Positions 24,225-33,330 of a stretch of 64,000 nt of DNA are shown piece by piece. The position numbers and the translations under genes were made by a program. The DNA is from Gammaproteobacteria bacterium (GTDB lineage Bacteria; Pseudomonadota; Gammaproteobacteria; Pseudomonadales; JAUIET01), in assembly GCA_030429735.1 (NCBI GenBank), contig JAUIET010000002.1, positions 228,414-292,413 of the forward strand. Direction: 5' to 3'. Numbering within the stretch: the stretch's first letter is position 1; each line of letters begins with the position of its first letter. The notes below the pieces were generated by a model that ran no database searches, was not told the origin of the DNA, and worked only from the letters and a program-made list of their open reading frames with translations.

Positions 24225-24926
24225 ATGAACAAGACCAGCAAGATTCAAATCATCGCCATCGTTGTTGCTGTTGTTGCAATGCTAGGCCTAAAACTCGGCG
24301 TATTGCCATTCAGCCTTGCCTTTCCGGGTTTTGCTTTGGCATTGCTGATTGTCGTGGCTCTGGGTTTGTTCGGCCTGTTAGCCTTGCTATGGGGCTTGAT
24401 CAAGAGTAATGCCAGCTCACGTGGAACAGCAACCAAAATGATGATTATTGGCTTGCTGCCACTCGCCGTTATCGCGGTAATGGTTGGCCCCGGTCTGTCC
24501 GCACCCCCTATCCATGACATCACAACTGATATAAACGACCCACCCGAATTTGTTGCTGCCACAGCCGCGCGCGCAGAAGGTGAAAACAGCACAGCCTACG
24601 AAGGTGAAACCATTGCAGCACAACAACGCGCTGCCTTTCCTGAACTTAAATCCATACAAACGTCTTTAGGCCAGCAAGCCGCGTTCGATCGCAGCCTGGA
24701 AGTAGTGAATGACCTGGGCTGGACTCTGCTTGAGAAAGACCTGGTTGATGGCCGCATAGAAGCCTATGAAGAAACCGCGATGTTCGGTTTTATCGATGAC
24801 GTAGTCATACGTGTGCGCGGTAGCGAGAATGGCAGCGTTGTGGACTTGCGTTCCAATTCCCGAGTAGGCCAGGGCGACCTTGGCGCGAACGCTGCTCGAA
24901 TACAGCGCTTTATTGATGCGTTTTAG
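24225..24926 (+). CDS. DUF1499 family membrane protein
   Basis: A 233-residue protein with three N-terminal membrane helices (residues about 8-28, 30-52 and 68-88) and a C-terminal DUF1499 domain: HDITTDINDPPEFVAA, EVVNDLGWTLLEKD, EETAMFGFIDDVVIRVRGS and VVDLRSNSRVGQGDLGANA. The family is widespread in marine and phototrophic bacteria; its role is unknown. It stands alone, with the two nearest genes on the other strand. The 149 bases after it show no gene or clear signal. Confidence 0.87.
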   Translation: MNKTSKIQIIAIVVAVVAMLGLKLGVLPFSLAFPGFALALLIVVALGLFGLLALLWGLIKSNASSRGTATKMMIIGLLPLAVIAVMVGPGLSAPPIHDITTDINDPPEFVAATAARAEGENSTAYEGETIAAQQRAAFPELKSIQTSLGQQAAFDRSLEVVNDLGWTLLEKDLVDGRIEAYEETAMFGFIDDVVIRVRGSENGSVVDLRSNSRVGQGDLGANAARIQRFIDAF

Positions 24927-25075
24927 GTGTATGCTGGCCCCGTCGAAGAGAGCCTTGTACGCCAATACGTCAGGGTAATATCCAAAAGCGCCGGGATTTA
25001 GAAAACGAAAAGACTACTCAGGTGGACCCGTGCGCATCAGTGCTCTACGCTGCGAATTGTGCAATCGGACATTTA

Positions 25076-25495
25076 TCAGCTTGAAAGATTTCTCTGATCA
25101 GGAAGATCACTAAGGTATTCTACAAACTCCACCTCGAAACCCGCTGGATCAACAAAATAGATGTTCTTTCGGTATGGCTCATCGGCGCCATCTTTTGCAG
25201 GATCAAACCCCGCTGATTTCAGTCTGGCGATCATCGCGTCAAGATTGTTCGTAACAAACGCAAAATGTGCCAGTCCAATCTGGTGCCCGGCGAGCTCGCG
25301 ATTGCTATCGATGCCGTTGTCATTGAATGTTAGAAACTGATAATCATCACCGAAGTGCAGCCACTTGCGCTCTTTTCCGCTCCATTCACTGTGGCCTTCG
25401 TCACGTATTCGCCAATGCGGAAATGCCGCACTGTAAAATGCGAGCTCCGCGTTTATGTCACTAACAACCAGATTTAAGTGTTCTATTTGAAGCAT
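25076..25495 (-). CDS. VOC (glyoxalase/bleomycin-resistance type) protein, predicted SoxR target
   Basis: A 139-residue single VOC domain: MLQIEHLNLVVSDINAELAF, RELAGHQIGLAHFAFVTNN, and the last strand YFVDPAGFEVEFVEYL. The metal-binding pattern H-H-E is complete (His6, a central His, terminal Glu). Start 25495 is chosen for a GGAG ribosome site 7-11 bases upstream; the frame opens earlier at 25516. It lies divergent from soxR under a promoter with all features of a SoxR-activated one (25527-25557), so it may act on redox-cycling or toxic compounds. Confidence 0.85.
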   Translation of the reverse strand: MLQIEHLNLVVSDINAELAFYSAAFPHWRIRDEGHSEWSGKERKWLHFGDDYQFLTFNDNGIDSNRELAGHQIGLAHFAFVTNNLDAMIARLKSAGFDPAKDGADEPYRKNIYFVDPAGFEVEFVEYLSDLPDQRNLSS

Positions 25496-25526
25496 TGATA
25501 TTCTCCGTCGAATCAATAGCTTCGCT

Positions 25527-25557
25527 ATCTTAGTACCTCAACCTAACTTGAGGTCAA
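25527..25557 (-). promoter_or_regulatory. SoxR-type promoter with SoxR box
   Basis: On the minus strand: -35 TTGACC (25557-25552), a 19-base spacer, and -10 TAAGAT (25532-25527). The long 19-base spacer is the mark of MerR-family promoters. In it lies CCTCAACCTAACTTGAGG (25536-25553), which matches the E. coli soxS operator CCTCAAGTTAACTTGAGG in 16 of 18 bases, arms intact. It drives the VOC gene, whose ATG is at 25495. The soxR gene starts at 25605. Confidence 0.85.
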
Positions 25558-25604
25558 CAGTAAATTCGATTACCTTACAGTTCATAGGTTCTCGGGAGAC
25601 TTGA

Positions 25605-26045
25605 ATGTCTGATGACAAATGGTCAGTGGGCCAGGTGGCTCGTCGATGTGGTGTGGCAGTGAGTACGCTGCATTTTTATGAGCAAAAAGGCCTGATACGA
25701 AGCTCGCGGAACAATGGCAATCAACGGCGTTATAAGCCAGATGTATTGCGTCGTGTTTCGGTGATAAAAGCAGCGCAGAAGATGGGAATAAGTCTCGCAT
25801 CCATTAAAGCGGCATTCGCGTCGTTGCCGGAAGAACGCACGCCAACCATGGCCGACTGGCGTAAATTGTCTGCGCAATGGCAGAGTGAGTTGAATGAACG
25901 CATAGGCTATCTTGAACGTCTGCGCGATAGTCTGACGGGTTGCATTGGATGTGGTTGTTTATCAATGAAAAATTGCCCGATATATAATGCCGACGATCGA
26001 ATGGCTGCAAAAGGCAGTGGTCCAGTTCTATTGGATCAAGGTTGA
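25605..26045 (+). CDS. soxR: Redox-sensitive transcriptional activator SoxR
   Basis: A 146-residue MerR-family regulator. The N-terminal winged helix reads WSVGQVARRCGVAVSTLHFY then EQKGLIRSSRNNGNQRRYK; a long helix follows. At the C-terminus four cysteines in CIGCGCLSMKNC hold the [2Fe-2S] cluster (C-x2-C-x-C-x5-C) of SoxR. Cluster oxidation by redox-active drugs switches on the target promoter. The only visible target is the divergent VOC gene; no soxS is present, as is usual outside enterobacteria. Confidence 0.95.
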   Translation: MSDDKWSVGQVARRCGVAVSTLHFYEQKGLIRSSRNNGNQRRYKPDVLRRVSVIKAAQKMGISLASIKAAFASLPEERTPTMADWRKLSAQWQSELNERIGYLERLRDSLTGCIGCGCLSMKNCPIYNADDRMAAKGSGPVLLDQG

Positions 26046-26202
26046 GACACTTGGCCTAAAGAGGGTTTACACAGCAGCGACGGGCCAGACGCTCAGTGCT
26101 AACAAGCTGGTTCTTTATTGATCAGGATTCGGGTATTTGCAACTGCATCCACAGTGTCTACGCTTCAAGTAGAGCCCGCAATACCTGGCAGGGTTCAAAC
26201 TC

Positions 26203-27435
26203 ATGGATGGATTCATGATTGCAGCACCCGAAACGGACAATGAAGAAGAGCGTTTAGCGAAACTGCTTAGCTACCATATATTGGACACAATCCCTGAGCA
26301 GCAGTTTGACGATATTGCCGAACTGGCAGCGCATATATGCGGGTCAAAGATTTCGTTGATTTCTTTGGTGGACAAGCACAGGCAGTGGTTCAAGGCTAAA
26401 GTCGGCCTTGACGCTGAGCAAACCCCCCGGGATGTTGCATTCTGCGCTCATGCGATACATGAACCCGAGCTGTTCTACATTCCTGATGCCACCAAAGACC
26501 AGCGCTTCTTTGACAATCCACTGGTGACTGGCCAGCCAAACGTGCTTTTTTATGCAGGAGCTCCACTTTGCACGCCCGATGGCTATCGCGTAGGCACATT
26601 GTGCGTGATAGACGATCACCCCAGGGAACTGTCGAGCGAGCAAAAAGAGTCGCTGATGCGCTTGTCGAGACAAGTGTCGAATAACCTTGAACTCAGGCTT
26701 CACATACGCGAGATCGAGGAGAGCGGTCTGCTTCTTGAAGCGAAAAATGAAGAGCTGCAACAATTTGCGTACCGTACATCGCATGATCTGAGATCACCTA
26801 TAACCTCATCCAAACGGCTTGCAGATTATCTTATAGAAGATCTCGAGGCATCCAACTATGGCGAGGCATTGCGCGGTGCCCAAAAAGTGAAAGGATTGAT
26901 GGCTAACCTGGAAGAGCTGGTTGGTGACATCGTGTCCCTTGTACAGGCTGATGTATCTATGAATGATGTAGAGCCAATAGACCTAACAGAGTTGCTAAAC
27001 GATGCTCGGCAGCGCCTTGAATTTCTGGCGGTCGAGAGTGAATGTGAAATTCGAGTAGAAAACGCCTGTTTATCTAACGTACCGATAGAGAGGGGTAGAA
27101 TTTCTCAAATTGTAGACAATTTAATATCCAATGGCATTAAGTATAGAGACGTAAACAAAGCTGATAGCTACGTGGATGTTAAGGTATCTAATTCGGCATC
27201 GACACTAAAAATTGCCGTAGAAGACAACGGTATCGGTATCCGTAGTGAGTTTCTTGAGGACATGTTCAAGATGTTTAAGCGTGATAATTCTGAAGTGAGT
27301 GGCAGCGGGCTAGGGCTGGCGATAGTTAAAAAACACGTTGAGCACATGCAAGGCTCAATAGAATACTCCAGCTCAAAACAGGGTACCAGGTTTAATATCT
27401 CGTTGCCGACTGATCGCATGGGAGATCCGGTATGA
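26203..27435 (+). CDS. GAF-domain sensor histidine kinase
   Basis: A 410-residue soluble kinase. Residues about 15-165 form a GAF domain (YHILDTIPEQQFDDIAELAA, FCAHAIHEPELFYIPDA, YAGAPLCTPDGYRVGTLCVI), of the class often found with bacteriophytochrome-like regulators. The HisKA domain has the phospho-acceptor His194 in YRTSHDLRSPITSSKRL. The ATPase domain shows N-box QIVDNLISNGIKY, G1 VEDNGIGI, F-box MFKMFKRD and G2 GSGLGLAIVKKH. It overlaps the following regulator by four bases. No membrane helix is present, so the signal is intracellular. A second ATG at 26215 is an alternative start. Confidence 0.92.
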   Translation: MDGFMIAAPETDNEEERLAKLLSYHILDTIPEQQFDDIAELAAHICGSKISLISLVDKHRQWFKAKVGLDAEQTPRDVAFCAHAIHEPELFYIPDATKDQRFFDNPLVTGQPNVLFYAGAPLCTPDGYRVGTLCVIDDHPRELSSEQKESLMRLSRQVSNNLELRLHIREIEESGLLLEAKNEELQQFAYRTSHDLRSPITSSKRLADYLIEDLEASNYGEALRGAQKVKGLMANLEELVGDIVSLVQADVSMNDVEPIDLTELLNDARQRLEFLAVESECEIRVENACLSNVPIERGRISQIVDNLISNGIKYRDVNKADSYVDVKVSNSASTLKIAVEDNGIGIRSEFLEDMFKMFKRDNSEVSGSGLGLAIVKKHVEHMQGSIEYSSSKQGTRFNISLPTDRMGDPV

Positions 27436-27851
27436 CCGCCCTTTCTGTACTGATTGTTGATGACAATGAAGTGGATAGAGAGTTGCTGAGACGCGATCTT
27501 AAAAAAACCGAACTTGACGCAATGATTTTCGAAGTGTCCGACGGCGAACAGGCACTGAAATTTTTCGAGGATTGCAACGCGTGTGACGATGGATATCAGG
27601 AAGGCGACCATCCCATTTTATTATTTCTGGATATCAATATGCCTGTTTTGGATGGCTTCGGTTTTCTGGAAAAATTCACTGAACTGCGTACGCAATATCC
27701 GATCGACACTTGTGTTGTAATCATGTTTACCTCATCGGAGGCCGAAGCCGATCGGGAAAGGGCGCTTAGCCATGAATTTGTTGCGGACTATCTGGTCAAG
27801 GGCGAATTCGCGGTATCAGAATTGCGAGAAAAAGTTCTGTCCTTGGTGTAG
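27432..27851 (+). CDS. Single-domain response regulator, Rcp1-like
   Basis: A 139-residue stand-alone receiver. It has VLIVDDNEVDRELLRRDLKK with the acidic pocket, the phospho-acceptor in LLFLDINMPVLDGFGFLEKF, a threonine/serine in VVIMFTSSEAEADRERAL, and the lysine in ADYLVKGEFAVSEL. This is the pattern of Rcp1-type phytochrome-partner regulators, with no output domain. It overlaps the kinase gene by ATGA, so the two are coupled and probably form one phosphorelay. Its output is unknown. Confidence 0.92.
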   Translation: MTALSVLIVDDNEVDRELLRRDLKKTELDAMIFEVSDGEQALKFFEDCNACDDGYQEGDHPILLFLDINMPVLDGFGFLEKFTELRTQYPIDTCVVIMFTSSEAEADRERALSHEFVADYLVKGEFAVSELREKVLSLV

Positions 27852-27864
27852 GCCAGTAATCAGA

Positions 27865-29367
27865 TCAAGCAAACAAGGTCTTCACATCGGCCTTGGTAAT
27901 CTTACCCATCGCATTGCGCGGCAGTGACTCAACAATATGCAGGCGGCGCGGAATTTTATAATTCGACATTTGCTCGCCCGCCCACTGCTTTAGCTCATCC
28001 AAATCCAGTGAGTGACCGCTTTCCAATGCTACGGCCACGGCAACCACTTCGCCCCATGTGTCATCATCCACGCCGACCACGGCGCATTCGTTAATCGCCG
28101 GGTGTGCAAGCAGAGTGTTTTCGATTTCAAGCGCTGACAATTTGTAGGCGCCAGATTTAATAATGTCGACCGACAAGCGCCCCATGATACGGTAATAGCC
28201 GTTTTCCAGCACCGCCATGTCACCGGTTCGAAACCAGCCATCTACAAAACTTTCAGCTGTGGCGTCGGGCTTGTTCCAATACTCCAGAAAGACGGTGTCG
28301 CTTTTAACCTGTATTTCTCCGGGCGTGTCTTCAAGATCCGCCGCAAGAACGTTGCCATTTTCTTCAGCCAGCCGGATGTCAACGCCAGGAAGCGGTATGC
28401 CAACCGAACCGGGTCTGCGTTCACCATGCATAGGGTTTGACAAGGCCATGCCAATTTCGGTCATGCCATAACGTTCCAACAGTACTTGCTGGGTAAGTGC
28501 CCGCCATTGGTCGTGTATGCGTGCGGGTAACGCGGCTGAACCTGAAATCATCAAGCGCATGGCGGAAAAGCCCTGGCAAACGCGCGCGCGTTGCTGTTCA
28601 TCCAGTTCAGTGAGTGCGGCAATGAGTTTTACGTATATGGTAGGTACCGCCATAAACACGGAGTAACGGTGTTGCGCCACCGCATCCATAACACGTGGCA
28701 ACTTGAAGCCCTCAGCATAGGTTTCAATTTTTGCCCCGGCCCATAAGCCGCAGGTGAGTACGTTGATAATGCCATGCACGTGATGCAAGGGCAGAAACAA
28801 CGGAATGCTGTCGTCAGATTGCCATTCCCATGCGTTCAACAACGTTTCGACCTGTGCCGTTATGTTGCCGTGTGTGGTAACAACACCTTTGGGCTTATTG
28901 GTGGTGCCACTGGTAAATATCATCATGGCTCTGCGCGATGCTTGCAGCTCTGGAAAGTGGTCTGCAGAGGCAGCGGGTACACTTCCCGCAAGCGTCATTT
29001 CTACCTTGTGTTGCGCGCACAGAGCTTGCAACTTTTCGGCGCAGGATTCATGCGCAAACAAGCGTTGCACACCGCCAGTTTCAATACAGTGCTCAATTTC
29101 GGGAATAGTCGCATGCACATTGAGAGGCATTGCAATGCCGCCCGCGCGCCAAATACCCCACTGAAAGGCCACATAGTCGATACCTGCCGGTGCGGCGAAC
29201 GCGACAATTTCCTCTTTCAGGTCTTTGTCACCTTGCAGAAGGTAAGCGGCCACACGCTCAGACGCCTCCAACAGATCGGCGTAGCTGATCTCCTGTTCGT
29301 CATCAAACAGTGCAACGCGGTTGTTATAGTGGTGCGCGAGTTCAAATAGTTTCACTGTGTTCCCCAA
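27865..29367 (-). CDS. AMP-binding acyl-CoA synthetase, malonyl-CoA synthetase-like
   Basis: A 500-residue adenylate-forming enzyme. ATP-binding motif: MMIFTSGTTNKPKGVVTTHG; further LERYGMTEIGMALSNPMHGE, GWFRTGDMAVLENGYYRIMG, SGAYKLSALEIENTLL, and C-terminal lysine in RNAMGKITKADV. The sequence is nearest the MatB/malonyl-CoA synthetase and 2-methylbutyryl-type group. Substrate remains uncertain. It lies 17 bases downstream of a second ligase gene in a two-gene minus-strand operon. Confidence 0.87.
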   Translation of the reverse strand: MGNTVKLFELAHHYNNRVALFDDEQEISYADLLEASERVAAYLLQGDKDLKEEIVAFAAPAGIDYVAFQWGIWRAGGIAMPLNVHATIPEIEHCIETGGVQRLFAHESCAEKLQALCAQHKVEMTLAGSVPAASADHFPELQASRRAMMIFTSGTTNKPKGVVTTHGNITAQVETLLNAWEWQSDDSIPLFLPLHHVHGIINVLTCGLWAGAKIETYAEGFKLPRVMDAVAQHRYSVFMAVPTIYVKLIAALTELDEQQRARVCQGFSAMRLMISGSAALPARIHDQWRALTQQVLLERYGMTEIGMALSNPMHGERRPGSVGIPLPGVDIRLAEENGNVLAADLEDTPGEIQVKSDTVFLEYWNKPDATAESFVDGWFRTGDMAVLENGYYRIMGRLSVDIIKSGAYKLSALEIENTLLAHPAINECAVVGVDDDTWGEVVAVAVALESGHSLDLDELKQWAGEQMSNYKIPRRLHIVESLPRNAMGKITKADVKTLFA

Positions 29368-29384
29368 ACGGCCAGGTATCCTGC

Positions 29385-31037
29385 CTATACGGTTTGCCAG
29401 ATGACGCCTTTGTTTTCGTCGCCCAAATAGTCCGCATAATGGGCTTCAATAACGTCACGTTTTAGCTTCAGTGTAGGGGTGAGCATGCCGTTCTCGATCG
29501 ACATCGGCTCTGCACTTAGAATGATGCAATTTAGCTTGCAATGTGGCTCCAGGTTGTCGTTGGCTGCATTCATATCGGCTTCCATACGTTCAGCCAGTTG
29601 CTCTTTGCTCAGGCCTTCCTGCTCTATGGGCACCACAATAGCCATGGGCTGTGCTCGTCCAATACCCAGTACACATACTTGCTCTACGTAGGGCAGCGCG
29701 CCGAGTACACTTTCAATCGGAACGGGTGCCACGTACTTACCTTTGGCGGTTTTAAACTGCTCCTTAACGCGGCCAATAATTCGGTAAGCGCCATCGGGGC
29801 GCAATTCGGCCTTGTCGCCGGTTCGAAACCAGCCATCCACAAATGCGTCTGCAGTGGCTTCGGGGTTATTGAAATACTCTTTGAATATGGCAGGTCCGCG
29901 AATCAAAATTTCGTCTTCCTCTGACAGGCGCATTTCAACACAGCTTAAGGGCTTGCCCAAGGTGCCCAGATGGTCGGGGTTGTATGGCATATTTGTGCAT
30001 GCGGCGCCAGCCGTTTCGGTCATGCCCCACCCTTCGGAAATTGGCATGCCAATCCCTTCGAACCATTTGAGTAGCCCAGGAGGAATAGGAGCTGATCCGC
30101 TTGCGTATTGCTCGGCGTGCTGCAAGCCCAGTTTTTCGCGAATGCCCGCAGCTATGGCTTCTCCCTGGTCAGAAGCCAGCAGGGCTTGTAAGTCGTCATC
30201 TGGAATTACCGCAAGCACCTGCGCTTGAAATTTAGCCCATAAGCGCGGCACAGACACGAAGTTGGTTGGTTTAGCGTGTTTCAGATCGTCGATAAATGTG
30301 TCTAACCCACCAGAGAAATAAATATCAACCAGTTCGTACAGTGAGACCATGCTAACCAGTGAGCGCTCAGTGATGTGCGCCATCGGCAAATAGGAAAGCA
30401 CTCGCTGCTTTTCCCGTGCGGGCTGTGCTTCAATAACCCCTTGCGCAGCGGCGGCCAGATTCTCGAAACTCAACACCACACCTTTCGGGTTACCCGTGCT
30501 GCCAGACGTGTACACCAGCGTGGCCATATCGGTAATAGCCGGCGAAGCCATCTCATCAAGAGGTCTGGCTTGCAGCAGATCATTCCATTGATGGTCAATG
30601 ATGCCAGCGGGGGCGTTGGTTTCCGGATACGCAATTACCTTGATGTCCGACAAGGTTGCTTCTGCGGCGGCTGTAGTCTCCAGCTTGCCAAGAAACACCG
30701 CTTTCGCGCCGCTGTGTTCCAGCACATAGGAAATGGTTTTTTCGCCGGCCGTGGTGTAAATGGGTACACTGATCATACCCGCCATCATCAGCGCGAAGTC
30801 ACTGATCATCCACTGTGGGCTGTTCTTGGCCAGAATAGCCACCCGGTCACCCGGTTCAAGCCCCAGCTCGCGCAAGGCATTGCCGATGCTTAGCGCCCGG
30901 TCAATGGCTTGCTTGCAGCTTAATGTTACCCACTCACCGTCTATTTGTTCATGTAGCCAGCTCTCGTCAGCCTTATTAGCGTACAGCCATTGCAAACGGT
31001 CAATAGGGTGATCATAACGCGACGCGGTGTTGTTCAT
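29385..31037 (-). CDS. Long-chain fatty-acid--CoA ligase family protein
   Basis: A 550-residue AMP-forming ligase. Motifs: ATLVYTSGSTGNPKGVVLSF (P-loop), YLPMAHITERSLVSMVSLYE, EGWGMTETAGAACTNMPYN, GWFRTGDKAELRPDGAYRII, GRVKEQFKTAKGKYVAPVPI. It is of the FadD15/FACL type used on long-chain fatty acids. The C-terminal segment GMLTPTLKLKRDVIEAHY carries the catalytic lysine region. It is first of a two-gene operon with the ligase at 27865. Confidence 0.9.
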   Translation of the reverse strand: MNNTASRYDHPIDRLQWLYANKADESWLHEQIDGEWVTLSCKQAIDRALSIGNALRELGLEPGDRVAILAKNSPQWMISDFALMMAGMISVPIYTTAGEKTISYVLEHSGAKAVFLGKLETTAAAEATLSDIKVIAYPETNAPAGIIDHQWNDLLQARPLDEMASPAITDMATLVYTSGSTGNPKGVVLSFENLAAAAQGVIEAQPAREKQRVLSYLPMAHITERSLVSMVSLYELVDIYFSGGLDTFIDDLKHAKPTNFVSVPRLWAKFQAQVLAVIPDDDLQALLASDQGEAIAAGIREKLGLQHAEQYASGSAPIPPGLLKWFEGIGMPISEGWGMTETAGAACTNMPYNPDHLGTLGKPLSCVEMRLSEEDEILIRGPAIFKEYFNNPEATADAFVDGWFRTGDKAELRPDGAYRIIGRVKEQFKTAKGKYVAPVPIESVLGALPYVEQVCVLGIGRAQPMAIVVPIEQEGLSKEQLAERMEADMNAANDNLEPHCKLNCIILSAEPMSIENGMLTPTLKLKRDVIEAHYADYLGDENKGVIWQTV

Positions 31038-31195
31038 TGCTTATCTCTATCTCTCTTGAACTCTATTGCTTGTGATTGCTTGTGCCTGTTTGGCACCCAG
31101 TTTACTGAATTCAACGATTGAATTTTATACTATCTGCAAGCCCTTGGCACCGGTCTGGCATAATAGGCGCTGGGTAAACCCATAAAGGACAGGCT

Positions 31196-31789
31196 ATGAG
31201 ACAATCGGCATTCAAATCACTGCTAATGCTTGGTGTCACAACACTGCTGCTGAGCGGCTGCGGCATCAATAATATCCCAACTTACGATGAGGCGGTGGAC
31301 GCTGCCTGGAGCCAGGTGCAAAATCAGTACCAGCGTCGCGCTGAACTGATTCCCAATCTGGTGAAGACGGTGAAAGGCTTTGCAGAGCAGGAAAAAGACG
31401 TGTTAACCAGCGTGGTCGAAGCACGCGCCAAGGCAACCAGCGTGCAGTTGCCGAACGACATGCTCAGTAACCCAGAGGCATTCCAGCAGTTTCAGGCCGC
31501 GCAGGACCAATTGAGTAGTGCGTTGTCGAAGCTCATGGTGGTCGTTGAGCGCTACCCCGAGTTGAAGTCGAACGAGAACTTCCTGGCACTGCAAAATCAA
31601 TTGGAAGGCACTGAAAACCGCATATCGGTGGCTCGCAGGGACTATATTGAAGCGGTGAAGATGTATAACACCGAGCTGCGAACCTTCCCAGGGCGAATTT
31701 GGCACACCGTGTTGTATTCCGATCAGGAGCCAAGAGAAACCTTTTCGGTAGCCAAGGAGTTGGAGCAAGTCCCCTCGGTTGAGTTTTAG
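31196..31789 (+). CDS. LemA family protein
   Basis: A 197-residue protein with an N-terminal lipobox signal (LLMLGVTTLLLSGCGIN) and a LemA helical bundle: YDEAVDAAWSQVQNQYQRRA, ELIPNLVKTVKGFAEQEKDV, ALSKLMVVVERYPELKSNEN, NRISVARRDYIEAVKMYNTE. An AAGGA ribosome site precedes the ATG. LemA proteins are membrane-attached helical proteins of unknown function that are typically encoded with TPM-domain proteins, as here. Confidence 0.93.
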   Translation: MRQSAFKSLLMLGVTTLLLSGCGINNIPTYDEAVDAAWSQVQNQYQRRAELIPNLVKTVKGFAEQEKDVLTSVVEARAKATSVQLPNDMLSNPEAFQQFQAAQDQLSSALSKLMVVVERYPELKSNENFLALQNQLEGTENRISVARRDYIEAVKMYNTELRTFPGRIWHTVLYSDQEPRETFSVAKELEQVPSVEF

Positions 31790-31807
31790 GCTCGATTTCA
31801 CAGCGTT

Positions 31808-32689
31808 ATGCGGTTTCCTAGCATAGGAACGTTTAGGCCAGCACTGATCATAGTTCTCAGCATGCTTGCGTACCTGCTTTCAAGCAGCGCGCATGCGGCA
31901 CCGGATTTTCCGGTTCTGAGCGGTCGGGTGGTTGATCAGGCCGCGATTTTGTCGGAACCCGTTCGTGTACAACTGCAGGGCATGCTCAGCGCGCATGAAG
32001 CCGAGACCAGCAATCAGGTGGTTGTGGTCACGCTTACCGACCTGCAGGGTTACGATATAGCTGACTATGGCTATCAGCTGGGCCGGCACTGGGGTATTGG
32101 CACCGCTGAGCATAATAACGGGGTGCTGCTGATTATCGCGCCTTCCGAGCGCAAGGTGCGTATCGAAGTGGGCTACGGCCTGGAAGGCGCACTAACCGAT
32201 GGCTTGAGTCGAACAATCATTCGGCGCGAAATTACACCAGCGTTCCGAGCCGGCAACATGGATGACGGTGTGCTGTTGGGCACCAGCGCTATTATTCGGG
32301 CCATTAAAGGTGAGTACGCGGCCCCGGAAGATACGCCGGGTAAAGTGACTGGTGCTGGCGAAATGGTACCGATTGTGTTCTTCGCGTTTATGTTTGGCAG
32401 CGCATTCCTGGGGCGAATGAAGCGCAAGGGGCTGGCCAGCGGTATCGTTGGCGTGGGCGCGGGATCGGTCGCATTACTCATCACCAAGGTACTACTCACT
32501 GGTGCGGTGGTTGGTGTTATCGCGGCGTTGTTATTCCTGTTATTCGGTGGTGGCGGTGGCGGTCGAAGTGGTCGCAGCGGTGGCTATTACCCGGGTGGCT
32601 TTGGCGGAAGTGGCGGTTTTGGCGGTGGGGGCGGATTCGGTGGTGGCGGCGGTGGCTTTGGCGGCGGCGGCGCGTCTGGAGGGTGGTGA
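31808..32689 (+). CDS. TPM domain protein, YgcG-like, Gly-rich tail
   Basis: A 293-residue protein. Signal peptide (LIIVLSMLAYLLSSSAHAA), then a TPM domain: FPVLSGRVVDQAAILSEPVR, SNQVVVVTLTDLQGYDIADY, RHWGIGTAEHNNGVLLIIAP, GYGLEGALTDGLSRTIIR. Two membrane helices follow (near residues 175-240), then a glycine-rich C-terminus (repeats of GGFGG) ending GGASGGW. The layout is that of YgcG. It is translationally coupled to the next gene (TGATG). Confidence 0.9.
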   Translation: MRFPSIGTFRPALIIVLSMLAYLLSSSAHAAPDFPVLSGRVVDQAAILSEPVRVQLQGMLSAHEAETSNQVVVVTLTDLQGYDIADYGYQLGRHWGIGTAEHNNGVLLIIAPSERKVRIEVGYGLEGALTDGLSRTIIRREITPAFRAGNMDDGVLLGTSAIIRAIKGEYAAPEDTPGKVTGAGEMVPIVFFAFMFGSAFLGRMKRKGLASGIVGVGAGSVALLITKVLLTGAVVGVIAALLFLLFGGGGGGRSGRSGGYYPGGFGGSGGFGGGGGFGGGGGGFGGGGASGGW

Positions 32690-33306
32690 TGCAGCATCTT
32701 ACCGAACAAAACAAGCGTAAGCTTTGCCAGCAGATTCGCGATATTGAATCGCACTGCGATGCAGAGCTTGTGACCGTAATCACGAGGCAAAGTGACGAAT
32801 ACCATTACATACCGGTACTGTGGGCCGCATTAATCGCGTTATTGTTGCCAGGCTTGATATCGCTGCTGGATTTACCTCTGAATGTGGGTGATGCCTATCT
32901 GGTGCAGGTTGCGGTGTTTGCAGTGGCTGCGGTATTGCTAAGCTGGCCACCGATCAAATTTCGGGTGGTGCCTAAAAGCGTTCAATACCGACGCGCCAGT
33001 TTGCACGCTCACGAATTGTTTTTTATTGAGGGCTTGCATATCACCGAGAATCGCTCCGGCGTCATGATTTTCGTTTCTCTGGCAGAGCGGTACGTAGAAA
33101 TCATCGCCGACCATGGTATAGCCGAGAAAATTGATCAGAGCGTTTGGCAGGATATTGTTGACGAGTTTATTGCCGATGTCAGCCGTGGCAATACAGCTGA
33201 GGGTTACACGCGAGCGGTGGAGCGCTGTGGTGCTTTGCTGCAAACGCACTTTCCCGGTGGACCTGGTGGGGCCAACGAGTTACCGGATCATTTGATTGAG
33301 TTATAA
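32689..33306 (+). CDS. TPM domain protein, second
   Basis: About 205 residues. It begins MQHLTEQNKRKLCQQIRDIE, runs through TPM-type motifs CDAELVTVITRQSDEYHYIP, two membrane helices (VLWAALIALLLPGLISLL and LVQVAVFAVAAVLLSW), then FIEGLHITENRSGVMIFVSL and ADHGIAEKIDQSVWQDIVDE. The ATG at 32689 overlaps the preceding stop and has GGAGG at 32678-32682, which fixes the start. It completes the lemA-TPM-TPM operon. Confidence 0.88.
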   Translation: MQHLTEQNKRKLCQQIRDIESHCDAELVTVITRQSDEYHYIPVLWAALIALLLPGLISLLDLPLNVGDAYLVQVAVFAVAAVLLSWPPIKFRVVPKSVQYRRASLHAHELFFIEGLHITENRSGVMIFVSLAERYVEIIADHGIAEKIDQSVWQDIVDEFIADVSRGNTAEGYTRAVERCGALLQTHFPGGPGGANELPDHLIEL

Positions 33307-33330
33307 AGCACACACAACTTGGGCAGCGTC

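Noticed and set aside
26203..27851. Bacteriophytochrome operon
   Set aside because: The GAF domain lacks the chromophore-binding PHY arrangement and no haem oxygenase is nearby. It is a plain GAF kinase with Rcp1-like regulator.
32500..32689. Gly-rich repeats as a separate repeat element
   Set aside because: They encode the glycine-rich tail normal for YgcG-type TPM proteins.
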